Below, in pieces: positions 1 to 6,261 of a stretch of 10,882 bases of DNA; within the stretch, counting starts at the first letter, position 1, and each line of letters begins with the position of its first letter. The notes below the pieces were generated by a model that saw nothing but the letters and a program-made list of their open reading frames with translations, did not search any database and had not been told where the DNA came from. The DNA comes from Candidatus Cloacimonadota bacterium. GTDB lineage: Bacteria > Cloacimonadota > Cloacimonadia > Cloacimonadales > TCS61. Location: NCBI GenBank assembly GCA_027858325.1, contig JAQICU010000189.1, positions 1-10,882 of the forward strand. Reading direction: 5' to 3'. Made by a program: the position numbers and the translations under genes.

Positions 1-1
1 A

Positions 2-145
2 ATTGTGGAAGGAGTCCTAAAAGGTAATCAGTGGAAAGACAAAGAAGGCAAGGGTCATTCTAAAGTTGTGGTTCGTGCTGCAAAAATTCATGTTCTGGTC
101 TATCCGGAAAAAGAAGGAAAAGAAGAAAAAGAAGAAAAAAAATAG
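2..145 (+). CDS. ssb: 3' end of a single-stranded DNA-binding protein-like (OB-fold) gene, partial
   Basis: Only the last 47 codons are in the window; the gene enters from the left edge in the frame starting at base 2 and stops at TAG 143-145. The visible protein reads IVEGVLKGNQWKDKEGK, then a strand-forming stretch with VVVRAAKIHVL. This matches the last two strands of SSB OB folds (family pattern: VEG.L..R.W.DKEG followed by V.A....L), which coat ssDNA during replication and repair. After the fold there is only a short, highly charged Lys/Glu tail ending EEKEEKK. The acidic tip ending in Pro-Phe that normally recruits SSB partner proteins is absent. It could be a second, shortened SSB paralog or another OB-fold protein. 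Whether it belongs to the host or to the element cannot be told from 48 codons. Confidence 0.62.
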   Translation: MVEGVLKGNQWKDKEGKGHSKVVVRAAKIHVLVYPEKEGKEEKEEKK

Positions 146-193
146 ATTCCATCCGCTCAGAGTAGAAAAATACCTTTTCAGGTTCTTAAATGA

Positions 194-220
194 AAAAGCA
201 GGGAACTGTCTTTTGCTTTT
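194..220 (+). terminator. weak hairpin downstream of the SSB-like gene
   Basis: AAAAGCA (194-200) can pair with TGCTTTT (214-220) around a 13-base loop, and the right arm is T-rich. The stem is only 7 bp and mostly A-T, so at best this is a leaky first terminator ahead of the much stronger hairpin at 263-300. Confidence 0.25.
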
Positions 221-262
221 GTTCAGCTTCAGATTATTAGTTTGAAAAGAAAATTCATATCA

Positions 263-300
263 AACAAGAGCCATCCGTCGACAAACGGGTGGCTCTTGTT
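263..300. terminator. strong, probably bidirectional terminator between convergent genes
   Basis: A 16-bp stem, with a single G-U pair in the rightward transcript, joins 263-278 and 285-300 around a 6-base loop (CGACAA). It lies between the rightward SSB-like gene and the leftward repressor gene. The arms end in TTGTT on either strand. The right side continues TATTTCTG and the left-strand reading continues into a T-rich stretch (TTTGATATGAATTTTCTTTT), so it could end transcripts from both sides. The U-tract is not perfect, but the stem is long and GC-rich at its base. Confidence 0.8.
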
Positions 301-374
301 ATTTCTGTAAGGTTTGAATTGATAACTGAAATTGAAATAAGGTGTGTTTAGCTGTATTTATTGTTTTCCAAACG

Positions 375-403
375 GATAATCATATAATTATGTTAGGATT
401 ATC
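375..403 (-). terminator. bulged hairpin just after the repressor stop codon
   Basis: GATAATC (375-381) is complementary to GATTATC (397-403), and CATA/TATG pair inside, leaving a 4-base bulge (TTAG) on one side. It sits 15-43 bases downstream of the repressor stop. It is A-T-rich and has no clear U-tract, so a role in termination or mRNA 3' end stability is only a suggestion. Confidence 0.28.
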
Positions 404-417
404 TTCGAAGCTATGAG

Positions 418-915
418 CTATTTTGGATCTTTCTCTAATAGTTCAATCAATTTATTTTGAAGTTCCAATATTTTCTCATTTTGATCGGCAATTATTTTCT
501 TTAGCTCCAGGTTCTCTTTTGTTAAGAAGTCAAGTTTATTAGGCATTTCTGAATCTTCTATTTCTGTATCTTTCCCTGTGTCTCTTCCTTGTTTTGCAAT
601 CTCCTTGATAATTCTGGGAGCTCTTTGAGTTACAGCTTTCAAACTTTGATTTTCTGCGTTCAATGGTAGTTTAAACTCATCTAAAAAAGATCTGTTCTGC
701 TCATTTAACATACCTCTATTTTCTCCGAAGATCAACCAAGAAATATCAGTATTTAATATTTTTGCAATAGTTGTCAGCACAAATGTTGAAGGAAAATTAA
801 TATTATTTTCATATCTAGCCACAGTCGTTTGCTGAACACCTATCATACGTGCTAAATCTTTCTGTGTCAGCCTGTTATCTATCCTTAATCTTTTTAATTT
901 CGCTCCAAAACTCAT
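418..915 (-). CDS. XRE/Cro-CI family helix-turn-helix repressor with C-terminal coiled coil
   Basis: This 165-residue protein is most likely the prophage repressor. Residues 4-66 are a classic HTH_3 domain: KLKRLRIDNRLTQKDLARMIGV, then the recognition helix region QQTTVARYENN, then PSTFVLTTIAKILNTDISWLIFGE. The rest (about 70-165) has no S24/LexA-type peptidase motifs. Residues 127-162 form a leucine-rich coiled coil (LTKENLELKKII...ILELQNKLIELL) that would serve dimer or tetramer formation. The start is supported by AGGAAG (complement of 924-929) 8 bases upstream of ATG. The gene faces away from the operon at 1048 across a repeat-rich control region, the standard geometry of a lysogeny switch. 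With no self-cleavage domain, induction must depend on another factor, such as an antirepressor or protease. The HTH call is firm; the phage-repressor role is inferred from layout. Confidence 0.9.
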   Translation of the reverse strand: MSFGAKLKRLRIDNRLTQKDLARMIGVQQTTVARYENNINFPSTFVLTTIAKILNTDISWLIFGENRGMLNEQNRSFLDEFKLPLNAENQSLKAVTQRAPRIIKEIAKQGRDTGKDTEIEDSEMPNKLDFLTKENLELKKIIADQNEKILELQNKLIELLEKDPK

Positions 916-942
916 AATAAATTCTTCCTAGGATTTTTAAAA

Positions 943-1001
943 ATGCGCAAATACGCATAAAAGTCTTGACATATACGCTATTGCACATATATTGCAAATA
1001 T
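943..1001. promoter_or_regulatory. putative repressor operator cluster in the divergent control region
   Basis: Several repeat elements crowd this segment. A perfect inverted repeat ATGCG-N6-CGCAT spans 943-958. ATACGC occurs at 951-956 and again at 973-978, 22 bases apart (two helix turns). A degenerate palindrome ATACGC-N4-GCACAT spans 973-988. TATTGCA occurs at 979-985 and 990-996. TTGCA/TGCAA form another inverted pair (981-985 and 993-997), and ATATT-GCA-AATAT spans 989-1001. Two 16-base sites starting 30 bases apart, one next to and one inside the rightward promoter, are what an XRE-family repressor needs to shut off that promoter. Assignment to the adjacent repressor is inference. Confidence 0.6.
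966..993 (+). promoter_or_regulatory. rightward early promoter (sigma70-type)
   Basis: A perfect -35 TTGACA (966-971) and a -10 TATATT (988-993) are separated by 16 bp, with transcription expected to start near 1000. It points at the operon starting at 1048. Putative operator palindromes overlap both the spacer and the -10, so repressor binding would block polymerase. Confidence 0.7.
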
Positions 1002-1047
1002 AGAGTGAAGCTAAAAGATGTCAAATTAAAAATTAGAAGGAGCGAAT

Positions 1048-1500
1048 ATGGATGACGACAAATTCAATAAAATCAACGAACTTGTTCACCATGCTGCCAC
1101 TTGGGAGTATGTTCTGATCCATGAGTTGGCTGAATTGAAGAAAATTAGAGGTTACGTGGGTGCTGAAGAATTATTAGATAGGGAACTGAAGAAATATCCC
1201 AGATTATCTGTTCCTAGTGGTCATTACCTTATGCAGCTGGTAAGCGTGCTCGAAAAATTGTATAAATTGGAGATTCCTCACGAAATATATCAGAAATTAC
1301 CGCTCTCCCGATGGAAAGAGCTATTGGCTATCGTAACTAAAGAGAACGCATTTGAATTAGCCGATCATTTAATTAATGGTGGAGAATTACGCGAAATTAG
1401 GGAGCAATACGCGAGAGGATTAGAACTCCGCTACAATCTGTATTTTGCGGGGTATGAATTTATTAAAATGGATGGAAAGAATGAAAATGTTAAAGGGTAA
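1048..1500 (+). CDS. small helical protein of unknown function, first gene of the early operon
   Basis: 150 residues, not recognised. The start is set by AAGGAG (1037-1042) 5 bases before ATG, and it is the first gene after the rightward promoter, the slot where phages keep Cro-like or other early regulators. It has no obvious N-terminal HTH. The sequence looks all-helical and charged. Residues 84-122 (LPLSRWKELLAIV..., then ELADHLINGGELREIREQY) resemble the short motif 'x-S-x-W/Y-x-E-L-L-x-I ... A-x-x-x-x-x-G-x-S/E-L-R-E-I' seen in several plasmid/phage regulators of ParB-like or phage-regulator type. This resemblance is by eye and weak. No membrane segment or signal peptide is seen. Its 3' end overlaps the start of the next gene, so the two are probably translationally coupled. 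Confidence 0.75.
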   Translation: MDDDKFNKINELVHHAATWEYVLIHELAELKKIRGYVGAEELLDRELKKYPRLSVPSGHYLMQLVSVLEKLYKLEIPHEIYQKLPLSRWKELLAIVTKENAFELADHLINGGELREIREQYARGLELRYNLYFAGYEFIKMDGKNENVKG

Positions 1501-2329
1501 AGCTCCTATAAGTTCCAATAAACGTGGTTTTATCACCTTAACCCAGGCAGACGGCTCTTTTATATCTGCCCGTCCCATCTGGGAGAATAGCTTCCTAACA
1601 AGATTACTTATAGCGAATAAGATTCTTCTGATTAAATTGGGCTGCCATTATTATATTATGGGGTATGATCCTAAGAAATATGAACGGTACATTGAGTTCA
1701 AAGCGGGTGATGATCAAGTTCTTCGGCTCTATGTAAATGGTAATATCTCCATCTTTACAGCAGCGCAGGATTCTGCAGGGCCATCTCTTTTAGATTTCAT
1801 ACTTATTAATAGAACTATCATATTTGATCCAGCTGTCTTTACTATCAACACGGATGAACTGCCAGAGAGATATTATGTGAACAAGGGGAAAGAAAAAACG
1901 AAAATTCATATGTTGCTTACTTCAGGTCAGCTATCAAAGTATTGTGGCATTCCCCAGGAAACTCTGAGGCGCTGGAAGAAAAAAGATATCTTAATGCCGC
2001 TAAAGATAGGGATTTCAGGTTATTCTTACTATGGCTATGAGCAAATTGAGTCAGCTCGGGAAATAGAAAGAAAGCGTTCTCGATCTTACTTTAAGGCAAA
2101 AAGAGACCATAAAATCATCAATGATGCAGTTGCCTTATTAACACCAGGTGAGGTTCGTCATCTCAGCTGGTTCAAAAATCTGCTTAATATCCAATATAAA
2201 AGTGATTACGACAACTTAAGGCATATCCTGAGAAAGGCTTTAGCTGCTGGATATTTATTAAGAATTGATCGGGGATATTATGAAAAAAGTTCACGACCAG
2301 ATAAAACACTAGTGGAGGAAAAACAATGA
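1487..2329 (+). CDS. MerR-type HTH DNA-binding protein with extra N- and C-terminal domains
   Basis: About 280 residues from ATG 1487. Earlier in-frame starts (TTG 1445, ATG 1454, 1472, 1481) exist. GGAAAG at 1474-1479 best serves 1481 or 1487, and the start overlaps the end of the previous gene. Residues 1-140 form an unrecognised, beta-rich domain. Residues about 143-197 are a MerR-like winged helix: LLTSGQLSKYCGIPQETLRRW, then a wing and GYSYYGYEQIESAREIER, as in MerR/excisionase-like proteins. Residues about 216-268 (LLTPGEVRHLSWFKNLL...LRHILRKALAAGYLLRIDRGYY) look like a second winged-helix unit. Two DNA-binding parts in one protein suggest a transcription or replication regulator. The usual MerR effector dimerisation coil is missing. 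It overlaps the next gene by ATGA. The MerR-type HTH is fairly clear; the precise role is unknown. Confidence 0.78.
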   Translation: MLKGKAPISSNKRGFITLTQADGSFISARPIWENSFLTRLLIANKILLIKLGCHYYIMGYDPKKYERYIEFKAGDDQVLRLYVNGNISIFTAAQDSAGPSLLDFILINRTIIFDPAVFTINTDELPERYYVNKGKEKTKIHMLLTSGQLSKYCGIPQETLRRWKKKDILMPLKIGISGYSYYGYEQIESAREIERKRSRSYFKAKRDHKIINDAVALLTPGEVRHLSWFKNLLNIQYKSDYDNLRHILRKALAAGYLLRIDRGYYEKSSRPDKTLVEEKQ

Positions 2330-3261
2330 GCAATACTATGCCTTACCTGCTTCTACCGCCCAATAACAAAGTTCTATTAATTTTTGTTTATTGTGGTATT
2401 CCTTGGGTAGACTATTCAGAATGGTGTCAAAATTGGAATGTTGGGAATATCACACAGGCGGAATACAATGCGATCGTAGCTGAAGAAAAGAAAAATAGGA
2501 CGATAGGGAAAATGATTAAACGTAACCAGAATAACATAGGTACTGATAAGGGGCTAGTGTTATATAAAGTTGTTAGGGCTAAGTTTGAATTCCCAGAGAT
2601 CGTTGATCAGATAGTTGCTGCTCTAACAAAGGCCACCCTGGACAATGGCTCATTTGAACTGATCCTGCCGGAGTCATTGCAGCTGATCTTACAAAAATAT
2701 AAACTTCGCAAATTTATTGAGTGTGGGCTAATGGTTGGACTACAATTTTATGAAATTGAACATTATTGGCAAATAAATGAGCCCGTGGGAATAGTTAGAA
2801 AAAACTATGATGCTTACAAATATTTCTTATGGGATGTAGACGCGATAACAAAAGTAGAGCTACGTAAGTATTTGAAACTGCATGAACTTAATCAATTTTA
2901 TAGTCTGCATAATAAAATAGTGGGAAGAGATGTTAGCTGTTTTCTTGGGTATTTCGGTCTGCAAGATAAGCAGAGTTACAATGAAAATTTCAGTAAACTG
3001 ACAAATCTAACACTAAAAAGGCTTGCCTCTATGGATGATGCATCAAAGGAGCTTTATTCTCTTCTAAGTCTAGGTTCAACTCAATGCAGCAAGTCTGATA
3101 AGGATAAGCAGTTGGATAAATCTGTTCAGAAGAGATCACCTGGTTTGTTTGAAAAGTATAAGGCAATTGAATCAGAGCGCGCACTTCGCTTGCATAAGGA
3201 AAATCAAAACTATCAGATCAGAAAGCTTCATAATTTAAAAAAAAATGAGAAGGAGAGATAA
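2326..3261 (+). CDS. paralog-family protein, copy 1 (unknown function)
   Basis: 311 residues, unrecognised, but it belongs to the same family as the next two genes. Order of parts: a hydrophobic-helical N-terminus (residues 13-56, KVLLIFVYCGIPW...), IGKMIKRNQNNIGT (60-73, matching IRKIIKENQSKLAA of the third gene), FEFPEIV (87-93), a core with LRKFIECGL (127-135), W148 and YKYFLWDV (164-171), then DVSCFLGYFGL (202-212). The C-terminal third (about 236-311) is Lys/Ser-rich and differs from its paralogs, ending in a basic, probably unstructured tail. No catalytic motif, Cys cluster or signal peptide is evident. The N-terminal helices could pass for membrane segments, but the paralogs at the same place are amphipathic, so a soluble protein is more likely. 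The start overlaps the previous stop by ATGA, with GGAGG just upstream. Confidence 0.82.
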   Translation: MSNTMPYLLLPPNNKVLLIFVYCGIPWVDYSEWCQNWNVGNITQAEYNAIVAEEKKNRTIGKMIKRNQNNIGTDKGLVLYKVVRAKFEFPEIVDQIVAALTKATLDNGSFELILPESLQLILQKYKLRKFIECGLMVGLQFYEIEHYWQINEPVGIVRKNYDAYKYFLWDVDAITKVELRKYLKLHELNQFYSLHNKIVGRDVSCFLGYFGLQDKQSYNENFSKLTNLTLKRLASMDDASKELYSLLSLGSTQCSKSDKDKQLDKSVQKRSPGLFEKYKAIESERALRLHKENQNYQIRKLHNLKKNEKER

Positions 3262-5919
3262 ATGGATAAAATAATCACAACAAGGCATTTTATCAGTGCT
3301 ATGATTCTGGCAGGTTTAGGCGATGAAGCAATCATAGATATATTGATGCTGCATCAGTTGCCACATGACACATCGGATATAAATAAGGTTAGGAAGATCC
3401 TTGATGGTGAATCTGTACCCAGGTCAATGATCAAAGCCAATCAACTTCGGTATAAAAATGGGGAACAACCTATTATTAATGATATTGTAATTGTGGAATA
3501 TGAATATGAGGATGATCTCATCGCACTGATCAACAATGTGACATTTGCTACTTCGCTCCACGATAGAGGAAAATTAAAGGATATCAAGTCTACAGAAATT
3601 CTGCAAGATGATAAAAAAAGAAGCTGTGTTGAAAATTTTGCCTTGATCCTCGAAGATTTTAGCTTAATGGAGGAATTGACAAAAGAGCTGGGCCTGGAAA
3701 AAATTAGTGAGGATGAGTATAAGAGATATTGTTACTTTTATTTTGAGGTGAACAATAAAAACCAGCAGGAACTTGCAGCATATCTGAGAAATGAGCAAAA
3801 ACAAAATAGATATGGAAAACAATATATTAATTCCTTGAATGAAGGTTTTAGAGAGATCATCAATATGCTGGGATCACCTAAAGAAAACGATATCAAACAG
3901 AATATTAATAAGCTTTGCAATAGAACTATACAAGATATCAATACTACCCTTGAGAATGGTAAATCTCCCAATAGGAAGAGCATTTCCCGGCTAAGGTCTC
4001 TAACTGCAAATCTTGATAAGCTTGGTGGTCCTTTGAACCGGGATGAGGTTAGCCCTATAAGTGATGAGAAATATGGGTCATTCATGTCTCAGGATAAGCC
4101 ACATCCAGTGCCGCCTCATCATATCTTTATCACCCCGCACCACAACCTGATCAAAGTATGCATTTATGCCGGCTATACAAATGAAATGGTTGAGAGTTTG
4201 ATGGAGCAGCTAGGATTTAACACCATCCCCGGCCTTTGCATGAAACGGATCTATGATGAATGTAATGATACTGATGGCGGTGCTGAATTGCTTGAATCTG
4301 CGGATGTTAGAAAAACTTTTCATGACACCGACACTTACCATTCTCTCTTCAAGTGGCTGCAAGAGGAATCCGATTTAAGTCTATTTCCGCTAAAGGAAAT
4401 TATTTTTGATAGAGATAAAAGATCATTTCTGGAAAATGCCATAATGGTTAGCCTAGATCCTGAACGGCTAAAAAAAGCTTGGTATGAAAAATTCCGGGAA
4501 AAGTTAACTACAGATCAGTTAGAAATATTCAGATACTATTTCTGGAATCTTAAAGTTGATTTTAAGGAAGGGCTACTCCAATATCTAAGGCAGGATCCCC
4601 ACAACAGCGCCTATCAGGAACACCGAGCTCTATTTGATAAGGATCATATTAGTTTTCTGAGTCATCACCATTTGCTTACCCCAAAGGAAAAGGAGATCAA
4701 GCTGCAATTGGCTTGGAGTAGACAAAACCATATGCGGGAGGAGAAGTTTCAAAAAGGAGACTACTATCTTCCACCTGCTCAGCAAAATTCATTATTTATG
4801 TTTCTTGAGAAAACAATGGAAAATGACAAAAGAGTTGATAAGGCTTATTATAGAACACAACTGGAGAGGATCTTTTCACGAATCACGGGGAAAGTACGCT
4901 ATAATTATACTCGTGACCAGTTAAACAATAGGTCACGCCCAAGAAAACAAAACGAACAGGATACAAATATTATGAAAGAGGTGAATTAAATGAAAAAGAA
5001 AAATATTAGCAAAGCTGTTTCATACACCGCTTCTAGAGGTAATGTTACTTTAGATTTAATGGTTCCAGAGGAGAAGTTCATCAAATTATTGATCTATCGG
5101 GGCTGCAGAAGAGATGAAATAAAAAAGATTTTAAGGGATTTAAATTTATACCCACTGGCAGCATCAGACTTAGAAGCTATTATAGTTAAATGCAGATCTA
5201 CTAAAGAGATACGAAAAATTATTAAAGAAAACCAGAGCAAACTGGCTGCAGGAGAAACGCTGCACACTTCTGAGAACGTCCGCAAAGAGTTTGAGTTTCC
5301 AGAAGTTTTTGATTCTATGATGAAGTTGCCAAAAAATAGTGATTTCCTTCAAGCTTTATTGAACGAGCAAATAATCACCAATTCTGATAAAAGAAGATTC
5401 TTGGAGTGCTCTATCTTGTTTGCTCTTCCTTCTAACCGCTTTATAAGTGGATGGAAAAAGAAATTCGATAAAGAACTTGATGAGACTGAATTTAAACAGT
5501 TCCGATATTATTTTTGGAATATAGAAAATTATAATCAGAATAAATGTGAGGCGTTGATCGATGATCATCCCGAATATCAATTTCATGTAGATTTCAGATA
5601 TATTTACGGGTTTTCTCTGGTAAATTTTCTGTCCTATTTCTCCATTGCTTCACCAGAAGAGATACTAAACCATGAACGTAAACTGTTCGAAACAGAAGAG
5701 GCAGCTCGGGATGAGCGCTTTGATAGAGATCTCAATTCTTACTCAGAGAAAATGGATTTGCAATTTATTCGACGCAAAAAACGATACAATAAGCTCCTAC
5801 CTCATTTAGAAAAGGCTGAATACTGGTCAAAGAAACTTGAAAGAACTTTTGCTAGAATTGTGGGTAAAACTCGTTATAATTTAACTAGAGATCTTATAAA
5901 GAACCGAAAACGTGTTACC
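2353..5919 (+). repeat. four tandem divergent copies of one protein-coding domain
   Basis: The domain is encoded at about 2353-2961, 3283-3876, 4117-4941 and 5065-5919. The 46-codon core of each copy lies at 2701-2838, 3613-3750, 4414-4551 and 5386-5523 and aligns without gaps across all four. Shared landmarks are Arg then a hydrophobic residue and Glu at the start (R-x-F-x-E), a Trp 20 residues on (lost in copy 2), and an aromatic cluster YYFWN or its variants at the end. The copies have diverged beyond visible DNA identity, so these are old duplications, not recent slippage. Confidence 0.8.
3262..4989 (+). CDS. two-copy fused paralog-family protein (unknown function)
   Basis: 575 residues, unrecognised, begins directly after the previous stop (no spacer). 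It contains the family domain twice. Copy A covers about residues 8-205: FISAMILAGLGDEAIIDIL, SMIKANQLRYKNGE (56-69), YEYEDDLIAL (80-89), then core residues 118-163 with KKRSCVEN and YFYFEV. Copy B covers about 289-560: HNLIKVCIYAGYTNEMVESL, RKTFHD, then core 385-430 with DKRSFLEN, W407 and FRYYFWNL. It continues with ISFLSHHHLLTPKEKE and the basic box ERIFSRITGK-RYN-TRD (535-552). A polar linker (206-288) with Pro/His-rich HPVPPHHIF joins them. Copy A is the more diverged: it has lost the conserved Trp of the core and the basic C-terminal box. This reads as an ancient gene fusion or internal duplication. Function unknown. Confidence 0.85.
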   Translation: MDKIITTRHFISAMILAGLGDEAIIDILMLHQLPHDTSDINKVRKILDGESVPRSMIKANQLRYKNGEQPIINDIVIVEYEYEDDLIALINNVTFATSLHDRGKLKDIKSTEILQDDKKRSCVENFALILEDFSLMEELTKELGLEKISEDEYKRYCYFYFEVNNKNQQELAAYLRNEQKQNRYGKQYINSLNEGFREIINMLGSPKENDIKQNINKLCNRTIQDINTTLENGKSPNRKSISRLRSLTANLDKLGGPLNRDEVSPISDEKYGSFMSQDKPHPVPPHHIFITPHHNLIKVCIYAGYTNEMVESLMEQLGFNTIPGLCMKRIYDECNDTDGGAELLESADVRKTFHDTDTYHSLFKWLQEESDLSLFPLKEIIFDRDKRSFLENAIMVSLDPERLKKAWYEKFREKLTTDQLEIFRYYFWNLKVDFKEGLLQYLRQDPHNSAYQEHRALFDKDHISFLSHHHLLTPKEKEIKLQLAWSRQNHMREEKFQKGDYYLPPAQQNSLFMFLEKTMENDKRVDKAYYRTQLERIFSRITGKVRYNYTRDQLNNRSRPRKQNEQDTNIMKEVN

Positions 5920-5940
5920 TGGATTGCGGAGGATGACTAA
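4990..5940 (+). CDS. paralog-family protein, copy 4 (unknown function)
   Basis: 316 residues, starts directly after the previous stop, last gene of the operon. It carries a complete family unit: FIKLLIYRGCRRDEIKKIL (30-48), IRKIIKENQSKLAAGE (74-89), RKEFEFPEVFDSM (98-110), core 133-178 (DKRRFLEC, W155, FRYYFWNI), SLVNFLSYFSIASPEE (209-223), and a basic C-terminal box ERTFARIVGK-RYN-TRD (284-301) followed by IKNRKR. Aligned without gaps to the second half of the preceding protein, 20 of 46 core residues and 16 of 25 residues of the basic box (284-308 against 535-559) are identical by hand count. The Arg/Lys-rich C-terminus could contact nucleic acid, but that is speculation. No enzyme motif is recognised. 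Confidence 0.85.
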   Translation: MKKKNISKAVSYTASRGNVTLDLMVPEEKFIKLLIYRGCRRDEIKKILRDLNLYPLAASDLEAIIVKCRSTKEIRKIIKENQSKLAAGETLHTSENVRKEFEFPEVFDSMMKLPKNSDFLQALLNEQIITNSDKRRFLECSILFALPSNRFISGWKKKFDKELDETEFKQFRYYFWNIENYNQNKCEALIDDHPEYQFHVDFRYIYGFSLVNFLSYFSIASPEEILNHERKLFETEEAARDERFDRDLNSYSEKMDLQFIRRKKRYNKLLPHLEKAEYWSKKLERTFARIVGKTRYNLTRDLIKNRKRVTWIAEDD

Positions 5941-6261
5941 ACATATGATTTTAGTGTGAAATAAATTTATTAAGTTACCACCAATAGAGCCTAATATTAA
6001 AAAAGTACCGAACTCAAACTATTTTATTGTTGTTGGAAAGAAGATAAATAAGTTGGAGTTTCTTTCTAGTTGTTAGATTAACCATTTCACTGAGGAATAT
6101 TAAAAAAGCAGGTAAAAGCTCTAATTGAGAGTGCGAATCAGTCTCAAATACGTCATATAGTAATAAAGGCATTTGTATAGCAGTTCTTCGACAGTTATGC
6201 AGGTGCCTTATTTTAGATTTTAACATTTTTTAATTAGCAGACTAAAAAAAGGAGGAATAAA
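5941..6261 (+). other. intergenic region between the paralog operon and the recombination module
   Basis: A 321-base, AT-rich stretch without a convincing gene. It contains the long hairpin described separately and, just before 6262, an ideal AAAGGAGG ribosome binding site. A leftward open frame (6014-6226) lacks a credible ribosome site and looks accidental. No promoter close to consensus is visible. A weak candidate is TCGACA at 6188-6193 with TAGATT near 6214. The downstream genes may be reached by read-through or by a phage-specific activated promoter. Confidence 0.6.
6166..6209 (+). terminator. long imperfect hairpin, likely terminator or structured leader
   Basis: The 19-base arms 6166-6184 and 6191-6209 pair at 18 of 19 positions (four G-U pairs, one A-A mismatch) around a 6-base loop TCTTCG. 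The outer base is AAGGCA/TGCCTT. The sequence after it is T-rich (ATTTTAGATTTTAAC). It most simply ends the 1048-5940 operon. It lies 53 bases upstream of the next start codon, so it could instead act as an attenuator or antitermination target controlling the recombination genes. Confidence 0.6.

Noticed and set aside
110..142. GAA/AAA-rich low-complexity run as a microsatellite or regulatory repeat
   Set aside because: It simply encodes the Lys/Glu tail of the SSB-like protein and is too short and irregular to call a functional repeat.
1445..1486. Upstream TTG/ATG starts for the MerR-type gene
   Set aside because: They lie deeper inside the previous gene without a suitable ribosome site; extension residues look like antisense-frame filler.
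3738..4085. Leftward 115-codon open frame inside the 575-residue gene
   Set aside because: Lies opposite a gene whose reading frame shows family conservation; composition is Ser/Leu/Phe-rich as expected of an antisense shadow.
6014..6226. Leftward 70-codon open frame in the intergenic region
   Set aside because: It has no convincing ribosome site, overlaps the hairpin arms at its start, and the protein resembles nothing; treated as chance.
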